64,000 bases of DNA, from assembly GCA_949297185.1 (NCBI GenBank), contig CASFRM010000005.1:1-64000 (forward strand), written 5' to 3'. The DNA comes from an uncultured Pseudomonadota bacterium (GTDB lineage: Bacteria; Pseudomonadota; Alphaproteobacteria; RF32; CAG-239). Shown piece by piece: positions 52,445-60,362 of the stretch. The notes under the pieces were generated by a model. The model worked only from the letters and a program-made list of their open reading frames with translations, did not search any database and was not told the origin of the DNA. Positions within the stretch are counted from its first letter, which is position 1. Every line of letters begins with the position of its first letter. The position numbers and the translations under genes are program-made.

Positions 52445-53116
52445 TTAGTTTTGAATTTCAAGGGATTTTTGCTGATTAACAGCTTTTTCCCGCAAATTTA
52501 ATTCCATTGAGGCGGTTATATCGCTCAAATCTTCCAAAAACCAATCAATTTCACCATCATCTTGGGCAATCATTTCATAAAATTTTCCTCTGTAAGCCAA
52601 AAGCAAGCTGCTTTCTGCCACTTTTACATCCACCGCCTTTATTTTGCCATCAACTTTGTGCAGCCTAAACACCAAAGTAATTACTTGCTTTTCTTCACCC
52701 AAATTTACTTTTACATTAGTTATGACATTGGTAAAATTTCCATCAATTTCGGCATTTTTGATTTCGTACTCCACATTTTGGGCATAATCAAGCGGCAAAG
52801 TTTTATAATAAGCCAGTCCGTATCGCAAAAACAACTTTTGATAAGCTTGTTTTTGCTCTTCACTCATCTGCCGCCAATATTTTCCCATTACAAAGCGGCT
52901 CACATAATCCACATCGATATAAGTTACAAAAAGCTCATCAAGCTTTTGAAAACGCAAGTTTAAATCCGGCTCCTGAAAAGCCATCAGCAATTCTTCGCCT
53001 TTGGTCGCGGCAAAATTTAAGGCTTCATCTTTACTCAAAATCTCCGCAGAATTAGCATTTGCCGCAAAAATCAAAAACAGAGCTGTGATAACTTGCAAAA
53101 TTTTGTTACTTTTCAT
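52445..53116 (-). CDS. MlaC-like phospholipid-binding protein
   Basis: The 223-residue protein has a signal peptide (ANANSAE) and the MlaC/Ttg2D pattern: FVTYIDVDYVSRFVMGKYWR, EEQKQAYQKLFLRYG, and a strand region with VITLVFRLHKVDGKIKAVDV. MlaC shuttles phospholipid between outer and inner membranes. No MlaA, MlaD, MlaE or MlaF gene is nearby, so it is an orphan here. AGGAAAG precedes the ATG. It lies upstream of gltX on the same strand. Confidence 0.85.
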   Translation of the reverse strand: MKSNKILQVITALFLIFAANANSAEILSKDEALNFAATKGEELLMAFQEPDLNLRFQKLDELFVTYIDVDYVSRFVMGKYWRQMSEEQKQAYQKLFLRYGLAYYKTLPLDYAQNVEYEIKNAEIDGNFTNVITNVKVNLGEEKQVITLVFRLHKVDGKIKAVDVKVAESSLLLAYRGKFYEMIAQDDGEIDWFLEDLSDITASMELNLREKAVNQQKSLEIQN

Positions 53117-53162
53117 AAAAAACTTTCCTATAATCCAAATATCTTTTTTATGGTATATACAA

Positions 53163-54185
53163 ATGGTTAAAAAAATGACTCTAAAGTCTTTGTTTTTTAT
53201 TTTTTGCGGAGTTCTGCTCAGCGGTCAAGCTTTCGGAGCTCAAGCTTTCTCTCAAATTAAAGAGCGGCAATATGTTGCCTGCGGCACCAGTCGCGATTAT
53301 CAGGCGCTTGCCTACATCAAGGACAAAGAGCTCAAAGGCTTTGACGCCGATTTGTGTCGGGCTTTTGCAGCAGCCTTTTTAGGCGACCCCGGCAAATTTA
53401 AGCTTATCCCCGTTGCCAAATCAAATATCGGTCAGGCTCTAAACTCCGGCAAAATAGATGTTATGTTAGGCCACAGTTCGCTCACCTCATCAGAAGAAGC
53501 CAAACAATTTGTAACACCTGTCGACACCTTGTTTTTTGACCGCCAAGTTTTTGCTTCAAGAACCGCTAAAGATGCCACATCAATGCGAGATTTTGCCGAT
53601 ACCAAAGTCTGTGTTTTACGCAACTCCGAAGCCAAAACATTTTTAGGTGAGTACAATCAAAAATATGCCCTTGGATTAAATATCATAGAATTTCCCAATC
53701 TCACCAAATTAAAAGAAGCTTTTTACCTAAAAAGATGTGACTTAATCACCGGTGACGAAATATTTGTAAAGAACATAGTTTCATCACTCAAAGCAAAAGA
53801 ACCGGCACAAGTATTGCCCGAAGAAATAGCCTACATCCCGATAAAAGCCTATTCTGCCGGTAACAATCCTTCTATCAATATTGCCATGAGATGGATTATC
53901 AATGCCCTAAAATTAGCCTCGGCATCAAAAATAACTTCGCAAAACATAAATACCTATGCAGCAACCAAAAGCCCGTCGATACAAAACCTGCTCGGAATAA
54001 AACCGCAAGCATGGCAAAAACTGGGGCTTACCCCGTCTTGGGCCGATTACTACATTAAATCCTATGGCAACTACACCGAGATACTTGACCGCAACATTGG
54101 CCAGAACTCTGAGCTAAAGCTCGATATTAAACAAAATGATTTAATAGATAACGGTGGATTTTTGAGCTACCAGCAATTTATTTAA
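53163..54185 (+). CDS. AapJ-like amino-acid-binding protein
   Basis: The protein of about 340 residues has a signal peptide (FFIFCGVLLSGQAFGA) and the periplasmic binding fold: KGFDADLCRAFAAAFLGDPG near residue 60, then SGKIDVMLGHSS, and a C-terminus like AapJ/BztA (SYGNYTEILDRNIGQNSELK). Family members feed polar amino acids to AapQMP permeases; none is in this window. The ATG at 53163 (or 53175) is chosen, because the longer frame runs antisense through mlaC. Its end overlaps the convergent esterase gene by 4 bases. Confidence 0.85.
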   Translation: MVKKMTLKSLFFIFCGVLLSGQAFGAQAFSQIKERQYVACGTSRDYQALAYIKDKELKGFDADLCRAFAAAFLGDPGKFKLIPVAKSNIGQALNSGKIDVMLGHSSLTSSEEAKQFVTPVDTLFFDRQVFASRTAKDATSMRDFADTKVCVLRNSEAKTFLGEYNQKYALGLNIIEFPNLTKLKEAFYLKRCDLITGDEIFVKNIVSSLKAKEPAQVLPEEIAYIPIKAYSAGNNPSINIAMRWIINALKLASASKITSQNINTYAATKSPSIQNLLGIKPQAWQKLGLTPSWADYYIKSYGNYTEILDRNIGQNSELKLDIKQNDLIDNGGFLSYQQFI

Positions 54186-54865
54186 ATTCTTGCTTTTATA
54201 AATTCTGCGGCCTTCTGCACCGACGAGGAGTCGATTCGGTGAGAGCAATCCTCAGCCACAAATTTTTGCACACAACACCCCAAATCTTCCAAGGCTTCAC
54301 TTGTAAACTCCAAAGCCCTAAACCTAACCGTATTGTCAACATTACCATGAATTAGCAACATATCCGGAGTCGATTTCAAATGTTTTTCAACATATCCCTT
54401 AGCGGCCAATATTCCGCTAAAACTAACCACTCCGGCCATTTTATATGGGCACATCAATCCCAAATGAATGGCGAGCATCGCTCCTTGAGAAAATCCGCAC
54501 AAAAACAAATCTTCATAACTCAATCCATATTCATTTAACAGGTTATCAATATAATCCAACAAATAGGACGAAGCTTCTTCCAAGCCTATAGTCATTCGAT
54601 TATAATATTCAATAAACTCATCCCAAGAATTTGTAGAACGACGGCAATCATCAGGATCAAATTGGTGCATGGAATACCACTGTCTTTTGGTAGCATCAAT
54701 TTCATTCCAATATGGAGCCTGAGGAATATGCAACGCAACATCTTTAATCTCGAGCAGAGCTTGAGATTTTTTATCTATATGTTCGGCGGTATCCTGATAT
54801 CCGTGCAAAAAGACGATTAATTTTTTAGGGATACCGTTTATATGAACAATTTCTTCCGAGATCAT
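54182..54865 (-). CDS. YpfH-like carboxylesterase/phospholipase
   Basis: The 227-residue alpha/beta hydrolase has the nucleophile elbow GFSQGAML, the Asp region LIHGNVDNTVRF and the His in CSHRID. Members hydrolyse short acyl esters or lysophospholipids in the cytoplasm. There is no signal peptide. It converges on the AapJ-like gene with overlapping stops. Confidence 0.88.
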   Translation of the reverse strand: MISEEIVHINGIPKKLIVFLHGYQDTAEHIDKKSQALLEIKDVALHIPQAPYWNEIDATKRQWYSMHQFDPDDCRRSTNSWDEFIEYYNRMTIGLEEASSYLLDYIDNLLNEYGLSYEDLFLCGFSQGAMLAIHLGLMCPYKMAGVVSFSGILAAKGYVEKHLKSTPDMLLIHGNVDNTVRFRALEFTSEALEDLGCCVQKFVAEDCSHRIDSSSVQKAAEFIKARI

Positions 54866-54929
54866 TAGCTTATTCCGATTCCCAAATCAACTAGTCCTTC
54901 TCATAAAACAAATAGTTAAATAAATCGTT

Positions 54930-54969
54930 AAACCCTCGTTACATAATTGCAACGAGGGTTTGTTTTTTT
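54930..54969 (+). terminator. Terminator-like hairpin, T-run on the plus strand
   Basis: AAACCCTCGTT (54930-54940) pairs perfectly with AACGAGGGTTT (54951-54961), then GTTTTTTT on the plus strand. The only adjacent genes are on the minus strand, where the trailing sequence is AACG. It may serve the lipoprotein gene weakly, or end an unseen plus-strand transcript. Confidence 0.55.
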
Positions 54970-54986
54970 AGATTAATAAACTGAAG

Positions 54987-55760
54987 TTATTCGTCGGCAG
55001 TCAAAATCATATAGGTTAAAGCATCATCAGAAGCTTCCAAGATTCTAAAGCCATTACCGTTAATCATAATCAACCCCGGTTTATTAGGAAAACTTATTTT
55101 TTCAAATTCTCCGACATCTTCATCATCTTCAAAAGCCAAGTAGTCGAACCATACTCTATCCAACTTCACGCCGGCATATTTTATCTCATAGCCGCCATAT
55201 GCTTTACCGGAACTTGTAGAAGTTTTGATTACCTTTTTCATCTTCAAGTCCGACGGATAAACAAACACCGGCTCATCAAGCAGTTTAAGAGTTCCGTCAT
55301 CAATCCAACCGGCCTTATTATAAAAGTTTCCCTGATTATCAAACAAGAAAACATAATCATCCAATCCGCTCGGCAACAAATTATATTCCTCACCGTCTAC
55401 CGACACCGTTCCCCAAATTTTATACTCTTGTCTGTTAGACAACCTTGTAGGAACTGTTGTTGTTTGCAAAGTACCTTTTTTGCTGGGAACATAAGCTATT
55501 GCTTCATACATATCCACGACAAAAAACTTATCACTCAATACCGTCTCACCTTTTTTAACGGTCAAAGCTTTATTCAACACAAAATTATGCTCTCTTCTGT
55601 CTTCACTTCTAAGCAACATTTTTTCGGTATCGGCAAAATTAATGGTATAACCGTTAACCATATTAAGGATTTTTTTTCTAACCGGAACCAAATCATAATC
55701 ACCGGCTCTGATGCATCCGGATACCAAAAGCAAGCAAATCAACGACAAAATTTTTTTCAT
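54987..55760 (-). CDS. Hypothetical lipoprotein
   Basis: The 257-residue protein has a lipoprotein signal with Cys 16 (LLVSGC). The mature part is strand-rich and acidic, with no family I recognise; SNRQEYKIWGTVSVDGEEYN and FLFDNQGNFYNKAGW are typical stretches. Probably anchored to the outer membrane. Monocistronic. Confidence 0.7.
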   Translation of the reverse strand: MKKILSLICLLLVSGCIRAGDYDLVPVRKKILNMVNGYTINFADTEKMLLRSEDRREHNFVLNKALTVKKGETVLSDKFFVVDMYEAIAYVPSKKGTLQTTTVPTRLSNRQEYKIWGTVSVDGEEYNLLPSGLDDYVFLFDNQGNFYNKAGWIDDGTLKLLDEPVFVYPSDLKMKKVIKTSTSSGKAYGGYEIKYAGVKLDRVWFDYLAFEDDEDVGEFEKISFPNKPGLIMINGNGFRILEASDDALTYMILTADE

Positions 55761-55869
55761 TTCAGCAATCTTTATATATAAAAAGCGGTTGTATAAATTT
55801 ATTTTTAATTATTATATCATAAAGTCGATTTAGTAAACAAAATTATAACAATATACAGGATAAAACGCC

Positions 55870-56736
55870 ATGACTTCTACTTGTTGGCAAATAACCTTTC
55901 AGGCACAAGAACAATATGATGAACGATTCTCCGATTTTATGGAAGAATTTTTTGAAGTTACCGCCCAAAACTATACCCCTGATAATTTAGACCAATACAT
56001 TGGCTACACTTCCGGAAGTTTTGATGAAGAAGGCATGAAAAATCTTGCCGCAAGTTACGGCATAGAGTTGCCTGCTTATGATGCCAGCGAGCTCAAAAGC
56101 GAAAACTGGCTCAAAGATTATGTAATAGAATTTCCGCCTTTTGAGGTAGGCAATTTTTGCATCTACGGCATTCACGAAAAAACAGCCCCTCAAAGCGACA
56201 AAACCTTGCTTCAAATTTATGCTGCCACCGCCTTTGGCTCCAATCACCAAACCACCAGAGGCTGCATTGAGGCCTTGTGCGATTTAAGCTCTGACGGTTT
56301 TGCACCTAAAAAGATTTTAGACATTGGTACCGGCTCCGGCATTTTATCATTATGCGCCGGCAAGTTGTGGCCAAATTGCAAAATCATAGCCTCCGACATT
56401 GATGACGAAGCCGTAATCGTAACCAACGGCAATGCTCAAACCAACAAGCTCGAGGCTCAAATAACCGCCGTATTAAGCGACGGCTACCAAAACAAAATAA
56501 TCAATGATTTTGCCCCCTGCGATTTAGTTTTGAGCAATATATTAGCCAATCCGTTGATAGCTTTTGCCCCCGATTTAAGTTCTCATCTAAAATCCGGCGG
56601 TTATTGTATACTTTCCGGTTTTGTAGACAATCAGGTCTCCGATGTCATCTCGGCTCACGAAGCAAACGGACTAAAGCTAATCAAACTTTATTCTCACGAT
56701 AATTGGCGTGCAGCTCTTATGCAAAAAAAGGATTAA
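55870..56736 (+). CDS. prmA: Ribosomal protein L11 methyltransferase
   Basis: The 288-residue protein has a weakly conserved N-terminal L11-binding part and the methyltransferase core: ILDIGTGSGILSLCAGK (SAM loop, residue about 155), ASDIDDEAV, then VLSNILANPLIAFAP, the NxxxxPL motif typical of PrmA. It methylates L11. Only AAAACGCC precedes the start, so the Shine-Dalgarno is weak. The next gene starts 4 bases after its stop. Confidence 0.9.
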   Translation: MTSTCWQITFQAQEQYDERFSDFMEEFFEVTAQNYTPDNLDQYIGYTSGSFDEEGMKNLAASYGIELPAYDASELKSENWLKDYVIEFPPFEVGNFCIYGIHEKTAPQSDKTLLQIYAATAFGSNHQTTRGCIEALCDLSSDGFAPKKILDIGTGSGILSLCAGKLWPNCKIIASDIDDEAVIVTNGNAQTNKLEAQITAVLSDGYQNKIINDFAPCDLVLSNILANPLIAFAPDLSSHLKSGGYCILSGFVDNQVSDVISAHEANGLKLIKLYSHDNWRAALMQKKD

Positions 56737-56740
56737 TAAT

Positions 56741-58417
56741 ATGACTTCGATATCATCTGTTCAACAATACCTAACCCAACACAAAATCGATGCCTACATC
56801 GTCACCCGCAACAACATGTTTTTAGGGCAAGATGTTTTAGACGAAGAAAACAAGATAAAAGAGCTCAGCGGATTCACCGGCTCTGCCGGCAACATGATAA
56901 TATTCCGCGACAAAGTTTTTTTACTGGTCGACGGCCGGTACGATATTCAAGCCCGACAACAGACCTCAGGACAAAATATCGAAGTTGTCTGCACACGCGA
57001 TTCGATAGGTTCGTTTATCCAACACAATATCGAAGAACCCTGCAAATTTTTGTATGATTCGTGGTGTCATTCCATTTCCGAAGTAGACTACTGGAAACGC
57101 GCTCTGCCCGACCACGAATTTATAGAAGACAAAGACAACATTTTAGGCTCAAGAATAAGCTCTCGTCAGGGCGAAATTTTCGAACTTGAAGAAAGCTTTA
57201 GCGGCATATCATCGGAAGAAAAAATTTCTTACCTGACCAAATTTTGCCTTGATAACAAACTCGACGGTTATTTTTTAAGCGAATGCGATTGTGTATCATG
57301 GCTGATGAATTTGCGTTCCGATTTAATAAAATACACGCCGATTATCAGAGCCTTTGCCCTGGTTTCCGCAAGCGGTGAAGTAAGTTTATTTATCAACGAC
57401 TTTTCCAAACTTGAGCAAGAGTTAGAACTTTGGAAAGGCAAAAAAATCGGTTTGAGTTACAACCGCACCTCCAAAAAACTACAAAGTTTAATGAAAACCC
57501 ATCGCATTTGGCTAAGCAATATAAACAACCCCGTAAACGAATGGAAAGCTTGCAAAAATCCGGTTGAGATTACGGGAATAAAATCGGCACACTTGCGTGA
57601 CGGTGTAGCAATGTGCAAATTTTTATCTTGGCTTTCAGCCAACTGGCAAGGACAAGACGAACTTTCCGTCGCCGCCAAGTTAGAAGATTTTAGAAAACAA
57701 GGAGATAATTACTATTCTTTGAGTTTTGCCACCATTGCCGGCTGTGGAGCCAACGGGGCGATAGTCCACTATCAAGCCGACGCCAAAAGCAACCGCGCAT
57801 TGACCGAAGGCTCACTTTTGTTGCTTGACAGCGGAGCCCAATATTTTGACGGCACCACCGACATAACCCGCACTATTGCTTTAGGAAAGCCGAGAGCCGA
57901 ATGCAAATCAAGCTACACTCAGGTTTTGAAGGCTCACATAGCCGTATCTTCGAGCCTGTTTCCGCTTAATACTCCGGGACTTTCGCTTGATGCGGTATCA
58001 AGAGCGGTTTTATGGCGCTATGGCAAAGACTATGCTCATGGTACCGGCCATGGGGTCGGACACTTTTTGAGCGTTCACGAAGGACCGCAGTCACTATCGC
58101 TAAAGAGTTTGGCTCCTTTGCAAAAAGATATGATTGTTTCGATAGAACCCGGATTTTATAAAGAAGGCGAATACGGTATCAGAATTGAAAATCTGGCTAT
58201 GATTGTTGAGACCTCAACCGAATTTATGTCGCCGATGCTAAAGTTCGAACCTTTGACTCTGGTTCCGTTTGACCAAGCCTTGATTGATAAAAGCTTGCTA
58301 AATGCCGAAGAAATACAATGGCTCAATAACTATCATCAAAAAGTTTGGCAAGAGGTATCTCCTCTTTTAGACCCCGAAAACAAAAATTGGCTACAAAAAG
58401 CCTGTGCCGAAATTTAG
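56741..58417 (+). CDS. Xaa-Pro aminopeptidase (M24B)
   Basis: The protein of about 558 residues has two N-terminal creatinase-like domains and the M24 catalytic domain. Metal ligands lie in LLLDSGAQYFDGTTDITRT (two Asp), GTGHGVGHFLSVHEGP (His) and EPGFYKEGEYGIRIEN (Glu). It removes N-terminal residues before Pro. The ATG at 56741, with AAGGA 9 bases upstream, is chosen over a longer frame overlapping prmA. It is cotranscribed with prmA. Confidence 0.93.
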   Translation: MTSISSVQQYLTQHKIDAYIVTRNNMFLGQDVLDEENKIKELSGFTGSAGNMIIFRDKVFLLVDGRYDIQARQQTSGQNIEVVCTRDSIGSFIQHNIEEPCKFLYDSWCHSISEVDYWKRALPDHEFIEDKDNILGSRISSRQGEIFELEESFSGISSEEKISYLTKFCLDNKLDGYFLSECDCVSWLMNLRSDLIKYTPIIRAFALVSASGEVSLFINDFSKLEQELELWKGKKIGLSYNRTSKKLQSLMKTHRIWLSNINNPVNEWKACKNPVEITGIKSAHLRDGVAMCKFLSWLSANWQGQDELSVAAKLEDFRKQGDNYYSLSFATIAGCGANGAIVHYQADAKSNRALTEGSLLLLDSGAQYFDGTTDITRTIALGKPRAECKSSYTQVLKAHIAVSSSLFPLNTPGLSLDAVSRAVLWRYGKDYAHGTGHGVGHFLSVHEGPQSLSLKSLAPLQKDMIVSIEPGFYKEGEYGIRIENLAMIVETSTEFMSPMLKFEPLTLVPFDQALIDKSLLNAEEIQWLNNYHQKVWQEVSPLLDPENKNWLQKACAEI

Positions 58418-58493
58418 ATTATAGCTATTTAAATTTTCGATAAATGTATTATTTTGATTCTTGCAATAACAATCACTCCAAGGAGAAAAAGAA

Positions 58494-58943
58494 ATGAAAT
58501 ACTTTTTATGTTTAGCGGCATTTTTAGGTTTTTGCAACTTTGCTTATGCTCAAGACGGCAACCAAATGTTACAAACCGAGGTCGAAGAAGAATACTACCA
58601 ACAAGAAAATCAAAGTCCCGAAAAGTCTAACATATATATTTTCTTCAACAACCAACCCTGTCAAAATTGCCCGCAAGCCATTGCCATGATAGAAGAAGCA
58701 TACAATCAAAACTTTTTGAATCAATACAATCTCTACACCATTGACTATGCCGATGACACCAATTCCGGATTTGTACAAATGTTTGCATTGAGCAATCCCC
58801 TAGAAGTCGTAATGGTACAAATGAACAATGGCGAAATGCAAGGCTACCAAAAGATAGAAGGCATTACCGACATGGTACCCGACCCGATGGCTTTCAACGA
58901 ATATTTTGTTTCGCAGGTTAACGGCTACTTAGGCGGCGAATAA
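58494..58943 (+). CDS. Secreted thioredoxin-like protein with CxxC
   Basis: The 149-residue protein has a signal peptide (FAYAQD), a Gln/Glu-rich linker, then NIYIFFNNQPCQNCPQAIAM with CQNC near residue 56 in a thioredoxin-like strand-helix position. The later cis-Pro position (SNPLEVVMVQ) fits. It might be a periplasmic disulphide or metal-handling protein. AAGGAGAAAAAGAA precedes the ATG. Single gene with a strong terminator. Confidence 0.7.
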   Translation: MKYFLCLAAFLGFCNFAYAQDGNQMLQTEVEEEYYQQENQSPEKSNIYIFFNNQPCQNCPQAIAMIEEAYNQNFLNQYNLYTIDYADDTNSGFVQMFALSNPLEVVMVQMNNGEMQGYQKIEGITDMVPDPMAFNEYFVSQVNGYLGGE

Positions 58944-58965
58944 TAAATAATTCGAAAAAACATTC

Positions 58966-58996
58966 AACTCCGCACAAAACTTGCGGAGTTTTTTTT
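58966..58996 (+). terminator. Terminator after the thioredoxin-like gene
   Basis: AACTCCGCA (58966-58974) pairs with TGCGGAGTT (58982-58990), followed by a T-run. Confidence 0.85.
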
Positions 58997-59082
58997 GCTT
59001 TACCTGCTTGACAAATTTTGCCAAATACATCATTAATAGAAACAAGCAAATATTTTTATTAAACTATTAAAAAAATAATAAT

Positions 59083-59742
59083 ATGGAACTAAAAAATTTA
59101 ACTTTAGATGAAGCAAAACAAGCCTTATGTTCTGCTCTCCCGTTTGGAGATGATTTTATAAAACTTTGTAACGAAATCGGCATCTCCGATGTCCAATTAC
59201 AAAAACTGGAGACAATCAATCCGGTGATTACCGAAAAGAGAGCCTTTTCCAGAGGACAAAGCTTTTATGCGTGGACCTGCTGGCACAAACGAAAAATATA
59301 TTTCGTTATCCCCGGAGAAGATGAGGTTTCCATTTCCGGTGAGCAAAACTTTCGGATAAGCCACCTCAAGTTTGGCGAAAGTGTTCCGGTGGTTATTAAA
59401 AAAGATGTTTTGCAGACCCAAACTGCAAATTATCAGCTTATAGCCGACAGGTTTGGCAGCAAAAGATTAGTTCCCGAATGGTGGCTTGACGCAGAGAGGG
59501 TTAATGCCTACTACTCGTCAAACCCTAAAAAGACTAAACATTGCCTGCAAGAGATCGTAATCGGAGATGATAAATTTCTTGCCTGGCGCTTTGCATCGGC
59601 AAAACCATGTGCCGTGCATTGGTTTATCATCGAAAACGGAAGCTTTGTTTCCGCCTGTGACAGCCAACGGCATCATTTTGCCCTGCCGCAAAAGCAAAAA
59701 AATGCTTTTGTCTTAAGCGGCAGCATTTTACGGTTTAAGTAA
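59083..59742 (+). CDS. ORFan with SFxAWTCWxK motif (long paralogue)
   Basis: The 219-residue protein is cytoplasmic and unknown to me. A short helical N-terminus is followed by SFYAWTCWHKRKIYFV and a strand-turn pattern (residues 63-95) that matches the 91-residue ORFan at 16952-17227. Later, FLAWRFASAKPCAVHWFI (about residue 165) may be a degenerate second copy of the same unit. The leader AATAATAAT-ATG has no Shine-Dalgarno. A 20-bp perfect terminator stem follows, overlapping the stop region. Confidence 0.65.
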   Translation: MELKNLTLDEAKQALCSALPFGDDFIKLCNEIGISDVQLQKLETINPVITEKRAFSRGQSFYAWTCWHKRKIYFVIPGEDEVSISGEQNFRISHLKFGESVPVVIKKDVLQTQTANYQLIADRFGSKRLVPEWWLDAERVNAYYSSNPKKTKHCLQEIVIGDDKFLAWRFASAKPCAVHWFIIENGSFVSACDSQRHHFALPQKQKNAFVLSGSILRFK

Positions 59743-59786
59743 AAAAAACACCTGCAAAACTATTGATAGTTTTGCAGGTGTTTTTT
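59741..59786 (+). terminator. Terminator with a 20-bp perfect stem
   Basis: The arm ending at 59762 (AAAACACCTGCAAAACTA) and the arm 59767-59786 pair perfectly around TTGA, ending in TTTTTT. It starts at the stop of the preceding gene. Confidence 0.85.
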
Positions 59787-59788
59787 AT

Positions 59789-60034
59789 TGTCATTCTCGG
59801 GCTTGTTTTTCTTCTTTGTCATTCTCGGGCTGTTTTTCTTCCTTCTTTGTCATTCTCGGGCTTGTCCCGAGAATCTAATAAAACAATATGCCGTAGCTTC
59901 TGAGACCCTCGGAATAAATCCGAGGGTGACGGTATAGAACAGACCCTCGGGTCAGAGCCCGAGGGTGACGGGGTGTGTGGTGGTCGAGGGTGACATAAAA
60001 AGAAGTGTCATTCTCGGGCTTGTCCCGAGAATCT
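59789..60034. repeat. Cluster of palindromic TGTCATTCTCGGG repeats (A)
   Basis: TGTCATTCTCGGGCTTGT recurs at 59789, 59818 (one base shorter), 59848 and 60006. The last two continue to the full palindromic unit ending CCCGAGAATCT. In between, ACCCTCGGAATAAATCCGAGGGTGAC (59905-59930) and a variant at 59943-59969 are related inverted units, with a half unit at 59984. No ORF is supported here. These are REP-like intergenic repeats. Confidence 0.85.
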
Positions 60035-60090
60035 CTTTCCACATCTCAACACAAATTTTTTCAAAACGGTGGAGAATGAGTCAAATAATA

Positions 60091-60156
60091 AGAAAACTTT
60101 TTTAAGGCGACGGGAGTGTACTGGCGGTACATGACCTAGCCTTTAAGAAGTTTTCT
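60091..60156. repeat. Large imperfect foldback with inner hairpin
   Basis: AGAAAACTTTTTTAAGGC (60091-60108) pairs with GCCTTTAAGAAGTTTTCT (60139-60156), with one wobble and one mismatch. Inside, TGTAC-TGGCG-GTACA forms a second hairpin. The right arm runs into the dispersed repeat shared with the flagellin end. Confidence 0.65.
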
Positions 60157-60185
60157 GTATTAGTTGTCCATTATACGCCGTTTTA
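60137..60185. repeat. Dispersed repeat, copy 2
   Basis: Similar (about 80 percent over 49 bases) to 39863-39911, including TTTTCTGTATTAGTT and TTATACGCCGTTTTA. Here no gene is attached; it lies between two clusters of TGTCATTCTC repeats. Confidence 0.6.
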
Positions 60186-60186
60186 C

Positions 60187-60272
60187 TGTCATTCTCGGGT
60201 TCGTGTTTTCCTCTTTGTCATTCTCGGGCTTGTTTTTCTTCTTTGTCATTCTCAGGCTTGTCCCGAGAATCT
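60187..60272. repeat. Cluster of palindromic TGTCATTCTCGGG repeats (B)
   Basis: Three further copies start at 60187, 60217 and 60244. The last is a full palindrome ending CCCGAGAATCT, with one base changed (CTCAGG). They are spaced by TTTTTCTTCTT-like linkers, as in cluster A. Confidence 0.85.
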
Positions 60273-60303
60273 ACCTCAACAAACAAGAAAATAACTTTTA
60301 AAC

Positions 60304-60340
60304 AAAAAAACGGGGAACGCGCTTCACAGCGAATTCCCCG
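60304..60340 (-). terminator. Terminator of the outer-membrane barrel gene
   Basis: On the minus strand CGGGGAA (60340-60334) pairs with TTCCCCG (60317-60311), followed by seven T. It lies about 20 bases after the stop codon. Confidence 0.8.
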
Positions 60341-60362
60341 AAAAAGAGTCTTTTTACGCATT

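Noticed and set aside
52390-52461. 24-codon N-terminal extension of GltX
   Set aside because: It overlaps the mlaC end and adds a sequence before the universal start of the enzyme; the ATG at 52389 has AGAGGT.
53001-53162. Extended start of the AapJ-like protein
   Set aside because: The extension is antisense to mlaC and precedes a proper signal peptide at 53163.
59789-60272. CRISPR-like array
   Set aside because: Repeats are palindromic, spacers are short, T-rich and not unique, and no cas gene is present.
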